Shown in pieces: positions 61,727-64,000 of a stretch of 64,000 nt of DNA; the stretch's first letter is position 1; each line of letters starts with the position of its first letter. Below the pieces are notes generated by a model. It did no database searches. It worked only from the letters and a program-made list of their open reading frames with translations, and was not told the DNA's origin. This stretch comes from an uncultured Erythrobacter sp. (GTDB taxonomy: Bacteria; Pseudomonadota; Alphaproteobacteria; Sphingomonadales; Sphingomonadaceae). The stretch is from the NCBI GenBank assembly GCA_947488325.1, contig CANKYZ010000001.1, forward strand, positions 744,001-808,000, given 5' to 3'. The translations under genes and the position numbers were made by a program.

Positions 61727-64000
61727 GCCCCTGCCTCACCTGCATCGGGATCGGTTGATAGCACATCGAATTGTTTTCTTTTTAGCTGCTGCTGCAGCCA
61801 ATCGAGTCCCTCCCAAATGTACTGCGGGACCACGAGTTTCTCGGGATCCTTAAGCTCCAACATTTCCAGAGCAAATTCAGCCTTTTTCGGTGATGCCCGT
61901 ACACTGTCATACATTGCCTGGCACAAGGCCTCGGCTTCGCTGTTTGCGGTAATATCTTTTCGGAACTTCGCGATGAGTCCAATCCCGTTCAGCGAGGCAA
62001 AAGTGGATAGGTTCTCGAGCGCCAAGGCGTCCTCGAAAGTGCTGCCTGTGACTTCCACTTCCGCGCCGCCTAGAGTGATCTTAACTGGCATCTGATAAGC
62101 GACGCGAACAGAAAACAGTGGCCCGGCCGGTAGTTCTTTATCATTCGCACCTAGCGCCAGCAGCCCGTCGATCTTTTCCGTTTTCGGAAGCCACTGTTTC
62201 AACGTCGCATTCGTAGTTGTTTGCCCATCGCTGGGTTTTGGGCGAGCGCTTTCCCCTTCTTTACTAGCGTCAAGATCGGTGATGATGAGGGTAACCAGTC
62301 CAAGCGCTTCGATCAGCGGGCGGAGGCGGTGTGCATGACTTCCTCCGATTTCAAGCAGGGTTATGTACGACTGCGTCAAGAAGTCGAAATGGCCGCGCAT
62401 GAAGTGCGGCACCAGCATACGCTCTGCTGTACCTTCAATAAGGATCGCAGCATCCGCGAAGAACAGATCGGAATGGGTGGCGCGCAGATAGCGCGTGTCG
62501 AAGCGTTGGGTTTCCTTGTCTGTGCCGAACACTGTTGAAAGGTTGATCACAGTGGAAGTGGGGACGCTACCTGACTCGCTGGCGGGACGTCTCCTGAAGT
62601 ATCTCAGACAAGAGAAATTGACCTCATGGGCAACGTGGCTCGAATGTGTGCTGACAACGAGCTGCGTGCGAAGCGTCTTGTTGTCGCCTAGTTCGCTGTG
62701 ATTGCGCAGAACCTTGTAGGCCTTCCGAATGAAGACCTGCTGGACTTGGGCGTGGAGGTGGGCCTCAGGTTCTTCAACTAGAACTAGGTGGAGTGGCGGA
62801 ATAATGCTTTCTCTGTCTCCTGCCTCTATGGCACGAGACATCTTCCCAACACGCATCCACGCAGCACGATATGACATGAGACGAAACACCATCCAGATCA
62901 GGTTTTGATAACCGAGGCCATTGTAGTCCTCGGGTAAGCTGAGAGCTGTGGTGGTCGCGTCGGGACCAGAGGCAGAAGCGATTTCGTACTGGACTGCAGA
63001 ATCGTGATTTAGCCCTTCGACCGGCCTTACGCGGGTAGATATCTTGATCTTGGGGTCGGTCACACCCGGATATCCCAAACCTTCAACCTCACCGACGGGA
63101 TCTGCGAAGCTTTCGCTTAATGTATCGTTGAAAAGTTCCTCAGCTTTCTCAATTGCGCGAAGAGCAAGCAGGTCGGAAGGTTGCGGTCTGTCGGTTGGGT
63201 CGAGGTGCCGGTTGTAATAGCTTCGTGCTTGATCTGAGAGCTTTCGAGAATTGCCCGCCGAACCGCTTGGTGAATCCTCTGCCCGATTGCTTTCCGTTCC
63301 AAGGCCCCGCTGTGCATTGACCTCGTCGACGCGGATAAGCGAGCGCAGTGGATCTCCTTCAATGGGCTCACTGCTCTTCGGCAAGGGCTGTGGCTGCGCA
63401 ACGCCATCCACCGGCGCCTTTTGCCGATTAGGATCGAGCGAATAGACGCTGAGCCGAAAGCGGTCGTGCAGCTTTCGTCCCAAATATTCGAGCAAATCTT
63501 GAGGCCATAATTTGACTCCGTAGTCATCACCTGGCTGCGCTTGTGCTTTAGCCGCCTCCATGGTTGCCTTGGCTTCGGCTAAGTTGGCTAGATAATCCGC
63601 TGCGAGTTTGCTCGTGTCGATTGGTTCGAACCTTAAGCGTACACCTAGCAAGCCCCCAACCCATTCAAGGTTTGGCAGAAGTCTGCTCACATGATGGATC
63701 TCTGTGTCTTCGACTTGAAACCAAACATCTAATGTCGGTAGCAACCCTTCCCAGTCCGCGAGACTCGCGTCCGCTGCGGCCTGCTCGGGATTTTTCGCGG
63801 TTTGCCAAACCTTGCCGATTTCTTTGATCTTTGCCCAATGAGACAGGGTGAAGTCGTTCATTGAAATGCGTTTAGGATCAACGAGGAAATGGCGCAGCGC
63901 GACCATGGCCGATGTCTTGCCGCTATTGTTCGCCCCAACAAATAGCGTCGTCTGATCGGTGAAATCGATATGAACCGATTCAAGCTTACGAAAGTTTTCT
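61723..64000 (-). CDS. gajA: Gabija-like GajA: OLD-family ATPase/TOPRIM nuclease (5' end outside window)
   Basis: At least 757 codons; the frame is open to the right edge, so the start lies beyond 64000. Walker A (GANNSGKTS, near 63920) is in the last bases of the window. The signature-like NGLGYQNLIWM, the Walker B region LVLVEEPEAHLHAQVQQ and the switch VVSTHSSHVAHEVN follow. The C-terminal TOPRIM has LIEGTAERMLVPHF (Glu) and LIITDLDAS (D-x-D). The order nuclease then UvrD-like helicase with 4-bp overlap is that of Gabija. It is clearly longer than the studied about 580-residue GajA, with an insert between Walker A and the signature. Confidence 0.82.
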   Translation of the reverse strand, partial: ENFRKLESVHIDFTDQTTLFVGANNSGKTSAMVALRHFLVDPKRISMNDFTLSHWAKIKEIGKVWQTAKNPEQAAADASLADWEGLLPTLDVWFQVEDTEIHHVSRLLPNLEWVGGLLGVRLRFEPIDTSKLAADYLANLAEAKATMEAAKAQAQPGDDYGVKLWPQDLLEYLGRKLHDRFRLSVYSLDPNRQKAPVDGVAQPQPLPKSSEPIEGDPLRSLIRVDEVNAQRGLGTESNRAEDSPSGSAGNSRKLSDQARSYYNRHLDPTDRPQPSDLLALRAIEKAEELFNDTLSESFADPVGEVEGLGYPGVTDPKIKISTRVRPVEGLNHDSAVQYEIASASGPDATTTALSLPEDYNGLGYQNLIWMVFRLMSYRAAWMRVGKMSRAIEAGDRESIIPPLHLVLVEEPEAHLHAQVQQVFIRKAYKVLRNHSELGDNKTLRTQLVVSTHSSHVAHEVNFSCLRYFRRRPASESGSVPTSTVINLSTVFGTDKETQRFDTRYLRATHSDLFFADAAILIEGTAERMLVPHFMRGHFDFLTQSYITLLEIGGSHAHRLRPLIEALGLVTLIITDLDASKEGESARPKPSDGQTTTNATLKQWLPKTEKIDGLLALGANDKELPAGPLFSVRVAYQMPVKITLGGAEVEVTGSTFEDALALENLSTFASLNGIGLIAKFRKDITANSEAEALCQAMYDSVRASPKKAEFALEMLELKDPEKLVVPQYIWEGLDWLQQQLKRKQFDVLSTDPDAGEAGA

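Larger units (their letters stand above)
3099..64000. mobile_element. Integrative (conjugative or mobilisable) element in tRNA-Leu, right end outside window
   Basis: From the tRNA 3' end onward the gene content is that of an integrated element: P4-type integrase, transglycosylase, primase-like and ParB-like proteins, ArdC, SSB, then a coupling protein and a MobF relaxase, with defence cargo between and after them. No housekeeping genes appear after 3098. Type IV secretion genes (virB/trb) are not visible, so the element is either mobilisable only or its mating-pair genes lie to the right. The right boundary is unknown. Confidence 0.75.

Noticed and set aside
63906..64000. ATG at 63906 as start of the Gabija-like nuclease
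   Set aside because: The Walker A motif GANNSGKTS lies upstream of it in the same frame, so the true start is beyond the window.
3012..64000. Second copy of the tRNA-Leu 3' end as right attachment site
   Set aside because: I looked for the T-arm and acceptor sequence (TTCGAGTCCTC, TCTGGGCACCA) to the right and did not find it; the right end is probably outside the window.

Overview
The window reads as a chromosomal segment of an alphaproteobacterium, most likely a sphingomonad of the Erythrobacter/Qipengyuania type. This rests on overall protein style, high G+C, the conserved hypothetical families present (a DUF6437-like protein, the ssb-associated small proteins) and a PQQ alcohol dehydrogenase next to a complex I NDUFA9-like protein. 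It is inference; no database was searched.

Layout. (1) 1-3098 is ordinary chromosome: the 5' part of a PQQ dehydrogenase, a dienelactone-hydrolase-like lipoprotein, an NDUFA9-like SDR protein and tRNA-Leu(CAG). (2) From the tRNA 3' end to the end of the window is an integrative element. Its left arm carries a P4-type integrase, a lytic transglycosylase, a primase-like CHC2/TOPRIM protein, a large ParB-like protein, ArdC, a DUF2493/SLOG protein, SSB and small conserved proteins. Its right arm (42.3-48.1 kb) carries a candidate transfer-origin/operator region, a TraD-type coupling protein and a MobF relaxase-helicase. (3) Between these arms sits a nested island (13156-42286) bounded by a 16-bp direct repeat. 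It starts with two overlapping tyrosine recombinases and a third one broken by a TGA. It then holds an RND efflux operon with a divergent MarR regulator, a complete type I Zorya system (zorABCD), and a four-gene operon made of the three Shango genes plus a TM0106-type RecB nuclease/exonuclease/helicase. It ends with a second, 5'-truncated copy of the ssb block. Removing the island by recombination at the 16-bp repeat would rejoin the ssb block to the traD/relaxase arm. (4) 48.2-64 kb is a second accessory zone of lower apparent G+C: a solo ChlI-domain protein, a putative ADP-ribosyltransferase-like toxin with a small partner, a PD-(D/E)XK protein, an SNase-like protein, a DUF5677 protein, a CoiA-like protein, an unrecognised two-gene nuclease operon and a Gabija-like helicase/OLD-nuclease pair whose nuclease gene runs off the right edge.

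How it works together. The element is a mobile defence platform. The left arm gives integration, ssDNA protection (SSB, ArdC) and maintenance; the right arm gives mobilisation. The cargo is at least three recognisable anti-phage systems (Zorya I, Shango, Gabija-like) plus several candidate systems. No VirB-type mating-pair genes are visible, so in this window the element is at least mobilisable; autonomous transfer cannot be judged. The most novel-looking points are the nuclease-helicase coupled to Shango, the two-gene nuclease operon at 56.2-59.4 kb, and the about 240-nt ssb leader, which is better conserved between its two copies than the coding sequence it precedes.
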